Program-made: the position numbers and the translations under genes
NCBI RefSeq assembly: GCF_000422265.1
Contig: NZ_AULL01000016.1
Span: forward strand, 62,001-126,000
Reading direction: 5' to 3'
From: Kaistella palustris DSM 21579
GTDB lineage: Bacteria > Bacteroidota > Bacteroidia > Flavobacteriales > Weeksellaceae
Length of the DNA: 64,000 bases
Shown: positions 1 to 8,069 of the stretch, piece after piece
How positions within the stretch are numbered: position 1 is the first letter of the stretch
Layout: each line of letters starts with the position of its first letter
Notes under the pieces: generated by a model
Databases searched by the model: none
What the model saw: only the letters and a program-made list of their open reading frames with translations
Told to the model about the DNA's origin: nothing

Positions 1-1
1 G

Positions 2-742
2 TTTACGCCGGATCTCATGCCATCCGATATTTTAGGGACATCGATCTTTAATGTAAAGAACGCTGAATTTGAATTTAAAAAAGGTCCTGTATTTTCCAGT
101 TTTATTCTCATTGATGAAATCAACCGTTCGCCCGCGAAAACACAGGCTGCTTTATTTGAAGTGATGGAGGAGCGCCAGATCACGATGGATGGTATACAGT
201 ACGATATGCAGGAACCGTTTCTCGTAGTTGCTACACAGAACCCTGTCGAGCATGAGGGAACTTACCGTCTTCCGGAAGCACAGTTGGACAGGTTTCTTTT
301 TAAGATCAATGTCGGTTATCCGGATCTGAAGCAGGAAACCGAAATCATTAAAAAACAGCATGAGAACAGACTTGATGATAAGTCAGATGCGGTGCAGAAG
401 ATCATTACTGCTCAGCAGTTACGGGCTTACCAGGCTATTGTTCGCAATATTCTTGTAGAACCACAACTCCTGGAATACATTGCCAAGATAACTGTGAGCA
501 CGCGTGAAAATCAGTTTCTGTATCTGGGTGCATCGCCGCGGGCAAGCCTTGCACTGCTGGCTGCCTCCAAATCTTTTGCTGCCCTGCGCGCCCGGGATTT
601 TGTAACACCCGAAGACATCAAAGAAGCCAGTTTTGCTGTTTTGCGCCACCGGATCATGGTTTCTCCGGAGCGTGAGATGGAAGGTTTAACTGCCGACGAG
701 ATCATTCGCCAGATACTTGAAACTATTGAAATTCCAAGATAA
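2..742 (+). CDS. MoxR-family AAA+ ATPase (5' end outside window)
   Basis: The gene is open at the window start; the frame begins at base 2 and 246 residues are visible. A Walker B segment (FILIDEINR, about residue 35), a sensor-1 segment (VVATQNP) and the family stretch YRLPEAQLDRF identify a MoxR AAA+ ATPase. Walker A lies upstream of the window. MoxR ATPases act as chaperones for metal insertion or complex assembly, usually beside DUF58 and von Willebrand A proteins. The DUF58 gene 115 bases downstream fits that arrangement. The substrate cannot be inferred. The internal ATG at 17 is not the start, because conserved residues precede it. Confidence 0.95.
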   Translation, partial: FTPDLMPSDILGTSIFNVKNAEFEFKKGPVFSSFILIDEINRSPAKTQAALFEVMEERQITMDGIQYDMQEPFLVVATQNPVEHEGTYRLPEAQLDRFLFKINVGYPDLKQETEIIKKQHENRLDDKSDAVQKIITAQQLRAYQAIVRNILVEPQLLEYIAKITVSTRENQFLYLGASPRASLALLAASKSFAALRARDFVTPEDIKEASFAVLRHRIMVSPEREMEGLTADEIIRQILETIEIPR

Positions 743-856
743 ACCTATCAGGAAATTTGTAAAGTCAAAGGTGACTGAGAATGCGACTCAAAACTGTGAT
801 TATTAAACTGAATTTTAAGCGATACTTTCTATGACCATAACGAAAATTTTCAGGTG

Positions 857-2179
857 ATGAAAAACCTTTTCCTCAATACCCGTTTTTTCGCTGCACTTTT
901 GGGTGTCGGAATTTGTTACGTACTGGCATTTTTCTTTCCGGTATTGATGGGGTTTGCACACGCTTTACTGATCGGTGTTTTCATCGCTGCCTGTGTGGAG
1001 TTCATGTTTCTTTTTACCAACAGGAGCGGAATTCAGGCCCAACGTATTCTGCCTGAAAAACTTTCTAACGGTGACTCAAATTCTGTAAAGATCGATCTTA
1101 AAAATAATTATGATTTCAGAATTAAAACAAAAATAATCGACGAGATCCCGTATCAGTTTCAGGAAAGAAACTTTTTGATTAGACGAGATATCAGTTCCGG
1201 CCACCACGTTTTTTTGGAATATTTCCTGCAACCTAAAGAACGCGGTGAATACAGTTTCGGCAGTCTTCATATTTTCGCAGAATCCGGGCTGGGATTTGTT
1301 TCGCGGCGTTTCAGTTTTCAAAAAAATGCGGTTTTGCCAAGTTATCCCTCATTTGTTCATCTGAGAAAGTATGAACTGATGGCGCTGCAGAATGAATTTC
1401 TTTTAGGAGGTGTAAAAAAGATCCGGCAGTTGGGACACACAATGGAATTCGAGCAGATCAAAGAATACGTTCCCGGCGATGATGTAAGGACCATCAACTG
1501 GCGCGCCACTTCTAAACGGAGCCAACTTATGGTCAATCAGTTTCAGGATGAGAAATCGCAGCGGGTTTATATGCTCATCGACAAAGGAAGAACCATGCAA
1601 ATGCCTTTCAATGGCGTAAGTCTGCTCGATTACTCGATCAACGCCGCAATGGCCTTAAGCCATATTATCCTTAAAAAAAATGACCGCGCGGGCTTGATGA
1701 CTTTTGCGAAAAATACAGAAAATAAAGTTGCTGCAGACAGTAAACCTGGGCAACTCAGAAAAATCTCTGAAGCATTGTACAATGTTCAGACTAATTTTGA
1801 TGAAAGCGATTACAGCAGACTTTATCAAGACCTAAAGTTTTCGGTTGCCCAGCGGAGCCTCATTCTGCTTTTTTCGAATTTTGAAACGCTGGATGCACTC
1901 AACCGACAGATCAAATATTTACGTGGCATAGCGCGGAACCATCTGGTTGTACTTATCTTTTTTAAGAATGCGGAACTGCAGCAGCTTATTCAGCACGATC
2001 CTGAAAATATGCAGGAAATTTACGATGAGATCTTAGCTGAGAAATTTGAATACGAGAAAAGACTGATCATTCAGGAACTAAAGAAATATGGTATTTATAC
2101 TGTTTATACACTGCCTGAAAATCTGAATGTTGAAGTCATAAACAAATATCTTGAAATTAAGGCGCGCGGAATTTTGTAA
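857..2179 (+). CDS. DUF58 domain protein, MoxR partner
   Basis: This is a 440-residue protein with two hydrophobic segments near the N-terminus (about residues 9-50) and a soluble remainder. The DUF58 hallmark GDDVRTINWRATS lies at about residues 207-219 and is followed by a vWA-like strand with MLIDKGRTM. DUF58 proteins are commonly co-encoded with MoxR ATPases, as here, and are thought to be membrane-anchored partners of that chaperone. An in-frame GTG lies just before the ATG at 857; the ATG is preferred. The exact function is unknown. Confidence 0.93.
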   Translation: MKNLFLNTRFFAALLGVGICYVLAFFFPVLMGFAHALLIGVFIAACVEFMFLFTNRSGIQAQRILPEKLSNGDSNSVKIDLKNNYDFRIKTKIIDEIPYQFQERNFLIRRDISSGHHVFLEYFLQPKERGEYSFGSLHIFAESGLGFVSRRFSFQKNAVLPSYPSFVHLRKYELMALQNEFLLGGVKKIRQLGHTMEFEQIKEYVPGDDVRTINWRATSKRSQLMVNQFQDEKSQRVYMLIDKGRTMQMPFNGVSLLDYSINAAMALSHIILKKNDRAGLMTFAKNTENKVAADSKPGQLRKISEALYNVQTNFDESDYSRLYQDLKFSVAQRSLILLFSNFETLDALNRQIKYLRGIARNHLVVLIFFKNAELQQLIQHDPENMQEIYDEILAEKFEYEKRLIIQELKKYGIYTVYTLPENLNVEVINKYLEIKARGIL

Positions 2180-2321
2180 AATATTTGAATCGAAAAATAC
2201 TTGAACGTTCCGTAGTTTCATAATTATGTTTAATGCGATTTTACAATTTTAATTAAAAAAAGTTTAGAGTCAATGGATCACGTTTAAATTCTAATCATAA
2301 AAAAATCAATAAAATCTATAA

Positions 2322-2744
2322 ATGAAAATCACACTCAACAGAATCAATGACGATTATTTATTTGAATGTAAAAATGCACTGGGAAACAGCATTTTACTCG
2401 ATAATATTTCGCAAAACGAGGGAACAATAGCGGTCTCACCTATGGAATCACTTCTGATGGCAGTTGCAGGCTGCAGCGGGATCGATATGGTAAATATTCT
2501 GAAAAAACAGCGTCAGGAACTCACCGGTTTTTCAGCGGAGGTACAGGGTGAGCGAATTTCCGTGGATGAAGCAAAACCTTTCAAAACCATTTTGGTTCAA
2601 TTTTTCCTCGAAGGAAACATCGATCCTCAAAAAGCGCTTCGGGCTGCGGAACTTTCATTTCAAAAATATTGTTCAGTATCAAAAACGCTCGAGCCGAATG
2701 TTACTGTAAACTACGAGGTTTCTGTGAATGGTGCCAAGGTTTAA
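2322..2744 (+). CDS. OsmC-family peroxiredoxin-like protein
   Basis: The 140-residue length is typical of OsmC/Ohr proteins. The two family cysteines are at residue 51 (AVAGCSGIDMV) and residue 117 (YCSVSKTL). OsmC proteins reduce organic hydroperoxides with this cysteine pair; the YhfA-like branch, which this resembles, has less certain substrates. It is monocistronic, with an AT-rich upstream region and a strong hairpin immediately after the stop codon. It is cytoplasmic, with no signal peptide. Confidence 0.9.
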   Translation: MKITLNRINDDYLFECKNALGNSILLDNISQNEGTIAVSPMESLLMAVAGCSGIDMVNILKKQRQELTGFSAEVQGERISVDEAKPFKTILVQFFLEGNIDPQKALRAAELSFQKYCSVSKTLEPNVTVNYEVSVNGAKV

Positions 2745-2772
2745 ACAGAGTTTAATGCAACAATATAAAAGG

Positions 2773-2802
2773 AAAAAGCGGTGTTCTAGGACACTGCTTT
2801 TT
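2773..2802. terminator. bidirectional terminator between convergent genes
   Basis: A 12-bp stem (2773-2784 with 2791-2802, one G-T pair) and a 6-base loop are flanked by A and T runs, so it works in both directions. It separates the OsmC gene from the convergent glucosidase gene and overlaps the latter's last codon. Confidence 0.85.
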
Positions 2803-5428
2803 CAATTATCGGTCTGGAGCCTATCCGGGGTTGCAGTAGTTTGGCAATGGTTGCGGTCCAGCCGGTTTGGTGTGATGCGCCAATTCCCTGACCGGTATCA
2901 CCGTTAAAATATTCATAAAACATAATATAATCCCGGAAATGCTCATCATGATTCAGGAGTTCGTTTCCACCATTAAATGGCCGGTTTCCGAGTTCATCTT
3001 TTTTGAATATCGAATAGAGCCTTAAGCTGAGGTCAAGTGCTACAAAATCGAGGTTTTTCAGTTCACCGCTGCGGGCAGGATATTCTATTTTAAAGTTTTC
3101 CCCATGGTAATAGTGGAACCGCTGCAGGCTTTCGACAATAAGGAAATTAACCGGAAACCAAATCGGTCCGCGCCAGTTGCTGTTTCCGCCAAACATGCTG
3201 CTGTCGCTTTCTGCCGGCGTATATTTTACTGTAAATTTCTTACCGTCGACATGAAATTCGTAAGGGTCATTTTCATAGATCTTCGACATAGACCGGATCC
3301 CGTACTCGGAGAGGAATTCTGTTTCGTCGACCATCCGGTTCAGAACTCTTTTCAAACGTGTTTTGCGCAGAATACTCATCAGGTGTTTTCCGCCTTTACC
3401 TTCTACTTCCCAGTGCGAAACAAGTTCGGCCAGTTCTGGTTTATGTTTCAGGATCCACTCCATGCGTGCCCGGAAATTCGGCAGTTTCTCCAACAATTCA
3501 TGTTCTACGATCTCCACAGCAAACAGCGGAATTAAACCCACAATGCTCCGTAATTTCAGTGATTTCGAATCGCCGTCATTAAGTTGCAAAACGTCATAGA
3601 AGAAGCCGTCTTCTTCATTCCACAAGCCGTTCTTTTTCTGTCCAAGATTTTCCATCGCGTTGGCGATATAAAGGTAATGCTCGAAGAATTTTATGGCCAT
3701 ATCTTCATATACCGGATTATGCAGGGCAAGTTCCATTGCGATCCGCATCATATTCAGCGCAAACATCGCCATCCAGCTTGTTCCATCGGCCTGCTCCAGG
3801 TGGTAGCCATTTTTAAATTCCATATTCCGGTCGAAGGCTCCGATATTATCCAGCCCCAGAAAGCCGCCACCAAATACATTATTTCCGTTCTTGTCTTTCC
3901 GGTTTACCCACCAGGTAAAATTGAGTAGAAGCTTCTGGAAGACGCTTTCCAGAAAAGGAATATCTGCTTTACCGTTGATGTTTTCGTCAATTTTAAAAAC
4001 CCGGAAAGTAGACCACGCGTGCACTGGTGGATTTACATCGCTGAAATCCCATTCATACGCGGGAAGTTGCCCGTTGGGATGAATATACCATTCTTTGGTT
4101 AGGAGTTTCAGCTGGTCTTTTGCAAAACAGGCATCAATAATCGCGTAAGGTACACAATGGAAAGCCAGATCCCATGTTGCAAACCACGGATATTCCCATT
4201 TATCCGGCATTGAAACAATATCTTTATTCTGCATGTGGCTCCATTCGGTGTTGCGCACAAACTTCGAAAAGTTTCGTGGTGCTTCCCATTTCGGATCGCC
4301 TTTCAGCCATTTCGAAACATTGTAGTGGTAAAACTGCTTGTTCCAAAGTAAACCTGCAAATGCCTGCCGCTGCACATTTTTTTCTTCTTCATCCGGCATC
4401 TTGCTTTGTATGTCTGCATAAAATTCTTCCGCTTCCTGCCTTCTCAGGTCGAAGACTTCATCAAAATCGAAGAAAGCATTGTCCATATCATGCGGACTTA
4501 ACCTGAAATCAAAAGTTTCTGTAGCACCGCCTTCAATATCTGCCTCTACAAGAAAAGCGGCTTTTGTGCCTTCTTTTTCAGGATTTATGGCATTCCATTC
4601 ACCATGAACAAGGAAATTGTTGATGCCATCCTTAAAATATTTTTCCTCCGACGCCACACCGAAAATTTTCTGCGCGTTGGTTTCGTTATTGCAAAAGACT
4701 GCCGATGTTTCCGGATTTCTTGCGTACAGTTTTTTTACCGCTACCGTGTCGTGTTTTATATCGATGATTCCATTCACCGAACTTTTTAGGTTAGGCTTAT
4801 AAGAGCCATAACCCCAGGACCAGTTATTGCGGTACCACAGGGTTGGTAATACGACAAGAGGTGCTTTCTGTGTACTTCGGTTCGTAACGGTGACGCGCAC
4901 CAAAATATCATCAAAATGGATTTTGGCATATTCTATAAATATGTCAAAGTATTCATTATTGTTAAATATTCCGGTATCTACAAGTTCATATTCGGGGTCA
5001 GATCTACTTCGGCGGCCGTTTTCAGCAATAAGATCATCGTACGGGAAAGCATTTATGGGATATTTGTACACCATTTTCATGTAGGAATGCGATGGTGTGT
5101 TGTCTAATTCATAATATATTTCCTTTACATCTTCGCCGTGATTTCCCTCGTAGTTGCTCAGGCCGAAGAAACGTTCCTTAACCATTTTATCATTCCGGTT
5201 CCAGAAAGCCAACGCAAAACAAAGCCTTTGTTTATCATCACTTATACCCGCTATTCCGTCTTCGCTCCAGCGGTAAGTTCTGCTCATCGCCTCATTGTAA
5301 GTGGTATATCCCCAGGCATCGCCATCGTTGCTGTAATCCTCGCGTACCGTGCCCCATTGGCGGTTGCTCACATACGGTCCCCATTTTTTCCATTCATCAT
5401 TGAGCAGTCTTTCTTTCTCAGCCGTCAT
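2786..5428 (-). CDS. GH63/MGH1-like glycoside hydrolase
   Basis: The 880-residue protein has no signal peptide. It opens with a beta-rich N-terminal part (WKKWGPYVSNRQWGTVREDYS) that matches bacterial GH63-type glucosidase and mannosylglycerate-hydrolase-like proteins. The C-terminal two thirds fit an (alpha/alpha)6 barrel, with aromatic/acidic stretches such as YPWFATWDLAF, PAYEWDFSDVNPPVHAW and NWRGPIWFPVNFL that are typical of this clan. Relatives hydrolyse alpha-glucosides or mannosylglycerate-type compatible solutes; the substrate here is not evident. It is a stand-alone gene; its start lies about 80 bases from the promoter element of the divergent methionine locus. Activity in the cytoplasm is inferred from the missing signal. 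Confidence 0.88.
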   Translation of the reverse strand: MTAEKERLLNDEWKKWGPYVSNRQWGTVREDYSNDGDAWGYTTYNEAMSRTYRWSEDGIAGISDDKQRLCFALAFWNRNDKMVKERFFGLSNYEGNHGEDVKEIYYELDNTPSHSYMKMVYKYPINAFPYDDLIAENGRRSRSDPEYELVDTGIFNNNEYFDIFIEYAKIHFDDILVRVTVTNRSTQKAPLVVLPTLWYRNNWSWGYGSYKPNLKSSVNGIIDIKHDTVAVKKLYARNPETSAVFCNNETNAQKIFGVASEEKYFKDGINNFLVHGEWNAINPEKEGTKAAFLVEADIEGGATETFDFRLSPHDMDNAFFDFDEVFDLRRQEAEEFYADIQSKMPDEEEKNVQRQAFAGLLWNKQFYHYNVSKWLKGDPKWEAPRNFSKFVRNTEWSHMQNKDIVSMPDKWEYPWFATWDLAFHCVPYAIIDACFAKDQLKLLTKEWYIHPNGQLPAYEWDFSDVNPPVHAWSTFRVFKIDENINGKADIPFLESVFQKLLLNFTWWVNRKDKNGNNVFGGGFLGLDNIGAFDRNMEFKNGYHLEQADGTSWMAMFALNMMRIAMELALHNPVYEDMAIKFFEHYLYIANAMENLGQKKNGLWNEEDGFFYDVLQLNDGDSKSLKLRSIVGLIPLFAVEIVEHELLEKLPNFRARMEWILKHKPELAELVSHWEVEGKGGKHLMSILRKTRLKRVLNRMVDETEFLSEYGIRSMSKIYENDPYEFHVDGKKFTVKYTPAESDSSMFGGNSNWRGPIWFPVNFLIVESLQRFHYYHGENFKIEYPARSGELKNLDFVALDLSLRLYSIFKKDELGNRPFNGGNELLNHDEHFRDYIMFYEYFNGDTGQGIGASHQTGWTATIAKLLQPRIGSRPIIEKAVS

Positions 5429-5504
5429 TACAAATCATGTTTTAAGCTGTCAAAAATAGCAAATAAATACTTTTCTGCCGGTGAGCGCATTTATAAAAAA
5501 TAGT

Positions 5505-5512
5505 TATATTTG
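5505..5512 (+). promoter_or_regulatory. -7 promoter element upstream of the SAM riboswitch
   Basis: TATATTTG matches the Bacteroidota TAnnTTTG -7 element. No clear TTTG lies at the usual -33 distance. Transcription would start near 5519, just before the riboswitch. Confidence 0.5.
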
Positions 5513-5543
5513 CAACAGACTTTGTTCATTTACTTATTGAAAA

Positions 5544-5648
5544 TGTTATCAAGAAAGGTGGAGAGATTAGACTCTGTGAAACCTTGGCAACCCTTCGGCA
5601 ACGGAGAAGGTGCTACATTCTATCCCGAAATTTCGGGAACAGATAACA
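5544..5648 (+). promoter_or_regulatory. SAM-I (S-box) riboswitch
   Basis: The S-box core is recognisable: AAGAAAGGTGGAGAGATT in the P1-P2 region, TGAAACCTTGGCAACC in the J2/3 and P3 region, GAAGGTGCTA, and a P4 hairpin (CCCGAAATTTCGGG). Closing helix P1 pairs 5544-5550 with 5642-5648. SAM-I riboswitches bind S-adenosylmethionine and turn off methionine biosynthesis genes when SAM is plentiful. The gene downstream encodes the homocysteine methyltransferase half of methionine synthase, which fits. An AT-rich hairpin at 5678-5707 may be part of the expression platform. Confidence 0.93.
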
Positions 5649-5677
5649 CACATATTTTACCCTTGTACCGGTAGCAT

Positions 5678-5707
5678 TTTCAATTTTAATTTATAGATAA
5701 ATTGAAA
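5678..5707 (+). promoter_or_regulatory. AT-rich hairpin after the riboswitch, possible expression platform
   Basis: TTTCAATTT (5678-5686) pairs perfectly with AAATTGAAA (5699-5707) around a 12-base loop, 30 bases after the aptamer. There is no U tract, so it is not an obvious intrinsic terminator. A role in switching is inference. Confidence 0.35.
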
Positions 5708-5784
5708 GATCCGCTGCCAAAAAACACCCGTTATTTACACACTTTCGTTTCAGAAATAAAACCTGAAGCTCACTTCGCATGTCT

Positions 5785-5945
5785 CTTTTTTGGGCGTGCC
5801 CCGATTTTAGAATTTCCCCAACTGAAGTCCCTTCCAAATTCCAAAACCGCGTCGGTCTGCACTTCCAATTCCTCGTGCCCGCGCTACCGCCCCCGCATAC
5901 TGCGGGATTTCCAGTTCCGCCCTCACGCAGCGTACTGCATCCAAT
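5785..5945. repeat. GC-rich non-coding block in the metH leader, likely an interspersed-repeat relic
   Basis: The 250 bases between the riboswitch and metH contain no credible gene. From about 5785 the composition changes to C-rich, and a perfect hairpin (CCCGCA-TAC-TGCGGG) sits at 5892-5906. The block begins with GGGCGTGCCCC and ends with CCCTCACGCAG, a style seen in flavobacterial dispersed elements. No second copy occurs in this window, so repeat status is inference. Confidence 0.35.
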
Positions 5946-5960
5946 AAAATCAGTGATACA

Positions 5961-6971
5961 ATGAAAAATACCGATATACTTTATCAGGCGCTTTCCGAAA
6001 GGATCCTCGTTCTCGACGGTGCCATGGGAACAATGCTGCAACGCTATAATTTCACCGAGGAAGATTACCGCGGCGAAAGATTCAATGATTGGCCGCATTC
6101 TTTAAAAGGAAACAACGATTTGCTGTCATTAACCCAACCAAATGCGATCGAAGAAGTTCACCGCAAATATCTGCAAGCCGGCGCAGACATCATCGAAACC
6201 AATACCTTTTCCGGTACTACAGTCGCAATGGCAGATTATCACCTGGAGGAATTGGTGTACGAACTCAATTATGAATCGTCAAAAACAGCCAGAAAAGTCT
6301 GCGATGAATTCACCGCAGTAAATCCGGGCAAGCCGAGATTTGTAGCAGGCTCGATAGGTCCGACCAACAAAACTGCAAGTTTAAGTCCGGATGTAAATGA
6401 TCCGGGATTCCGCGCCATTACTTTTGATGAGTTAAGGATTGCTTACCGGCAACAGGCAGAAGCTTTGTTAGACGGCGGTTGCGATATTCTCCTCGTAGAA
6501 ACGGTTTTTGATACCTTAAATGCCAAAGCCGCACTTTTTGCGATTGATGAAATTCAGGAAGAAAGAAATGTTCATATTCCCATTATGGTTTCCGGCACCA
6601 TCACCGACGCTTCCGGAAGAACATTGAGCGGCCAGACCGCAGAAGCGTTCCTTATTTCGGTATCGCATCTGAATCTTTTAAGTGTCGGTTTAAACTGCGC
6701 TTTGGGAGCGAAACAGTTAACACCATATTTAGAAACATTAGCCAAAAATTCCAGATTATTTATTTCTGCTTATCCCAATGCAGGTTTACCGAATGCTTTC
6801 GGTCAGTACGACGAAAGTCCCGAATTCATGGCTGAACAGATACGCGAATATGTTGACAAAGGTCTCGTGAATATTATCGGCGGTTGTTGCGGAACAACTC
6901 CGGCTCACATCAAGGCCGTCGCTGATTTGGTGAAGAATTACGAACCGCGTAAAATCACAGTAGAGATTTAA
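5961..6971 (+). CDS. metH: methionine synthase, homocysteine S-methyltransferase half
   Basis: The 336-residue protein corresponds to the N-terminal Hcy-binding module of cobalamin-dependent MetH. Visible motifs are LVLDGAMGTMLQ near the start, and the zinc ligands in GLNCALGAKQL and the C-terminal GGCCGTTPAHI. It activates homocysteine thiolate as methyl acceptor. The folate, B12 and reactivation domains are in a separate gene 1.1 kb downstream, so the two chains must work together. Such splitting is known in Bacteroidota and falls at a domain boundary, so it is not a frameshift. The SAM-I riboswitch upstream indicates repression by SAM. Confidence 0.95.
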   Translation: MKNTDILYQALSERILVLDGAMGTMLQRYNFTEEDYRGERFNDWPHSLKGNNDLLSLTQPNAIEEVHRKYLQAGADIIETNTFSGTTVAMADYHLEELVYELNYESSKTARKVCDEFTAVNPGKPRFVAGSIGPTNKTASLSPDVNDPGFRAITFDELRIAYRQQAEALLDGGCDILLVETVFDTLNAKAALFAIDEIQEERNVHIPIMVSGTITDASGRTLSGQTAEAFLISVSHLNLLSVGLNCALGAKQLTPYLETLAKNSRLFISAYPNAGLPNAFGQYDESPEFMAEQIREYVDKGLVNIIGGCCGTTPAHIKAVADLVKNYEPRKITVEI

Positions 6972-7007
6972 ATTGATAACTATCTGGTTTTATTAAAACG
7001 CCATAAA

Positions 7008-7059
7008 GCCACGAAGTGGCGAAATCAACAACATTGGGTGAGCGCAGCGCGGCCCAATG
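7008..7059 (-). repeat. inverted copy of the hairpin A/B repeat upstream of tnpA
   Basis: GCCACGAAGTGGC (7008-7020) is the reverse complement of hairpin A of the downstream array. The dyad at 7032-7059 (CATTGGG ... CCCAATG) is hairpin B in reverse. The transposase gene is therefore bracketed by inversely oriented repeats. A further small hairpin (GGTCTGAAAGACC) lies at 7082-7094. Confidence 0.85.
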
Positions 7060-7129
7060 AAAATACGGCAAAAGCATAAAAGGTCTGAAAGACCGAAATC
7101 AAGATGTCAAGAAATAAAACACAAATAAA

Positions 7130-7582
7130 ATGGGCCAGTCTTTAAATAAAATCTACATCCATTTGGTTTTTTCGACCAAACACCGAAATCCTTTAATATC
7201 GGCGAAGATAGAAGAAGAACTCTTTAAATATTTAGGAGGTATCTGTAAAAATCTGGAATGTGATCCAATCCAGATAGGCGGGTACAGAGATCACGTTCAT
7301 ATTTTGTGTTTATTATCCAAGAAAATTGCTTTGATGAAATTACTCGAAGAAGTAAAGTCTCATTCTTCAAAATGGATAAAAACAAAAGGTCATGAATTTA
7401 AAAATTTTTATTGGCAGAACGGTTACGGTGCATTTTCGGTAAATCCAACGGAGATAGAAACTGTAAAGAATTATATTATTAATCAGGAAGTACATCATCA
7501 AAATAAATCTTTCCAGGAAGAACTTCTGTTGTTTTTAAAGAAATACAATGTTGAATATGATGAGAGATATATTTGGGATTAA
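7130..7582 (+). CDS. tnpA: IS200/IS605-family Y1 (HUH) transposase, RAYT-like
   Basis: At 150 residues this has the length of IS200 TnpA. It carries the HUH pair in RDHVHILCLL (about residues 53-62) and the catalytic tyrosine region YIINQEVHH (about residues 116-124). The N-terminal KIYIHLVFSTKHR strand is typical. The family nicks single-stranded DNA at the foot of hairpins and joins ends through a 5'-phosphotyrosine. The reading frame is intact with no missing catalytic residue. The gene is surrounded by copies of two hairpins, its probable recognition sequences. No tnpB partner is present. Confidence 0.9.
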   Translation: MGQSLNKIYIHLVFSTKHRNPLISAKIEEELFKYLGGICKNLECDPIQIGGYRDHVHILCLLSKKIALMKLLEEVKSHSSKWIKTKGHEFKNFYWQNGYGAFSVNPTEIETVKNYIINQEVHHQNKSFQEELLLFLKKYNVEYDERYIWD

Positions 7583-7600
7583 CTTAATGGAGAGGATTGC

Positions 7601-8047
7601 GCCACTTCGTGGCTCTCCGGCGACGTGTGATGATTTCATTGGGCTACACCCAATGCTGATGATCGCGCCACTTCGTGGCTTTCCAACGACGTGTGATAAT
7701 TTCATTGGGCTGCGCTTCGCTTACCAATGCTGATGATTGCGCCACTTCGTGGCTTTGATTTGTGTTTTTGTTACCTTCATTGGGCTGCGCTTCGCTTACC
7801 CAATGCTGATGATTACGCCACTTCGTGGCTTTGATTTGTGTTTTTATTACCGTCATTGGGCTGGGCTTCGCTTACCCAATTCTGATGATTGCGCCACTTC
7901 GTGGCTCTCCGGCGACGTGTGATATTTTCATTGGGCTACACCCAATGCTGATGACTGCGCCACTTTGTGGCTTTGATTTGTGTTTTTATTACCGTCATTG
8001 GGCTGCGCTTCGCTTACCTAATGCTGATGATTACGCCACTTCGTGCC
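7601..8047 (+). repeat. tandem array of two alternating hairpins (7 A, 6 B)
   Basis: Hairpin A (GCCACTTCGTGGC) occurs at 7601, 7667, 7741, 7817, 7893, 7959 (TTT loop) and 8035 (degenerate end). Hairpin B (CATTGGG ... CCCAATG) occurs between them at 7637, 7703, 7778, 7854, 7929 and 7996. Unit length is 66 or 74-76 bases; the difference comes from two kinds of B loop (CTACA or CTGCGCTTCGCTTA) and two kinds of A-B linker. The array holds no credible gene and ends at the start of metH2. Confidence 0.95.
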
Positions 8048-8069
8048 TTTTAAAATGAATTATAAAATT

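Larger units (their letters stand above)
7008..8047 (+). mobile_element. RAYT/IS200-like element: transposase bracketed by palindromic repeats
   Basis: A single Y1-family transposase gene is flanked upstream by one inverted pair of hairpins and downstream by a long array of the same pair. There are no classic IS inverted ends and no accessory gene. This matches the organisation of REP-associated tyrosine transposases, which act on palindromic repeats in single-stranded form. The element sits between the two metH halves and adds about 1 kb to the locus. Whether it still moves is unknown. Confidence 0.75.

Noticed and set aside
2786..5428. several plus-strand ORFs within the glucosidase gene
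   Set aside because: They are antisense frames of a long, well-supported gene.
5702..5947. 81-residue ORF in the metH leader
   Set aside because: It is a chance frame in the C-rich block after the riboswitch, with no domain pattern and a Pro/Arg-rich biased composition.
7601..8047. CRISPR array suggested by regular spacing
   Set aside because: The repeated units are two alternating hairpins with near-identical linkers; there are no unique spacers of even length and no cas genes.
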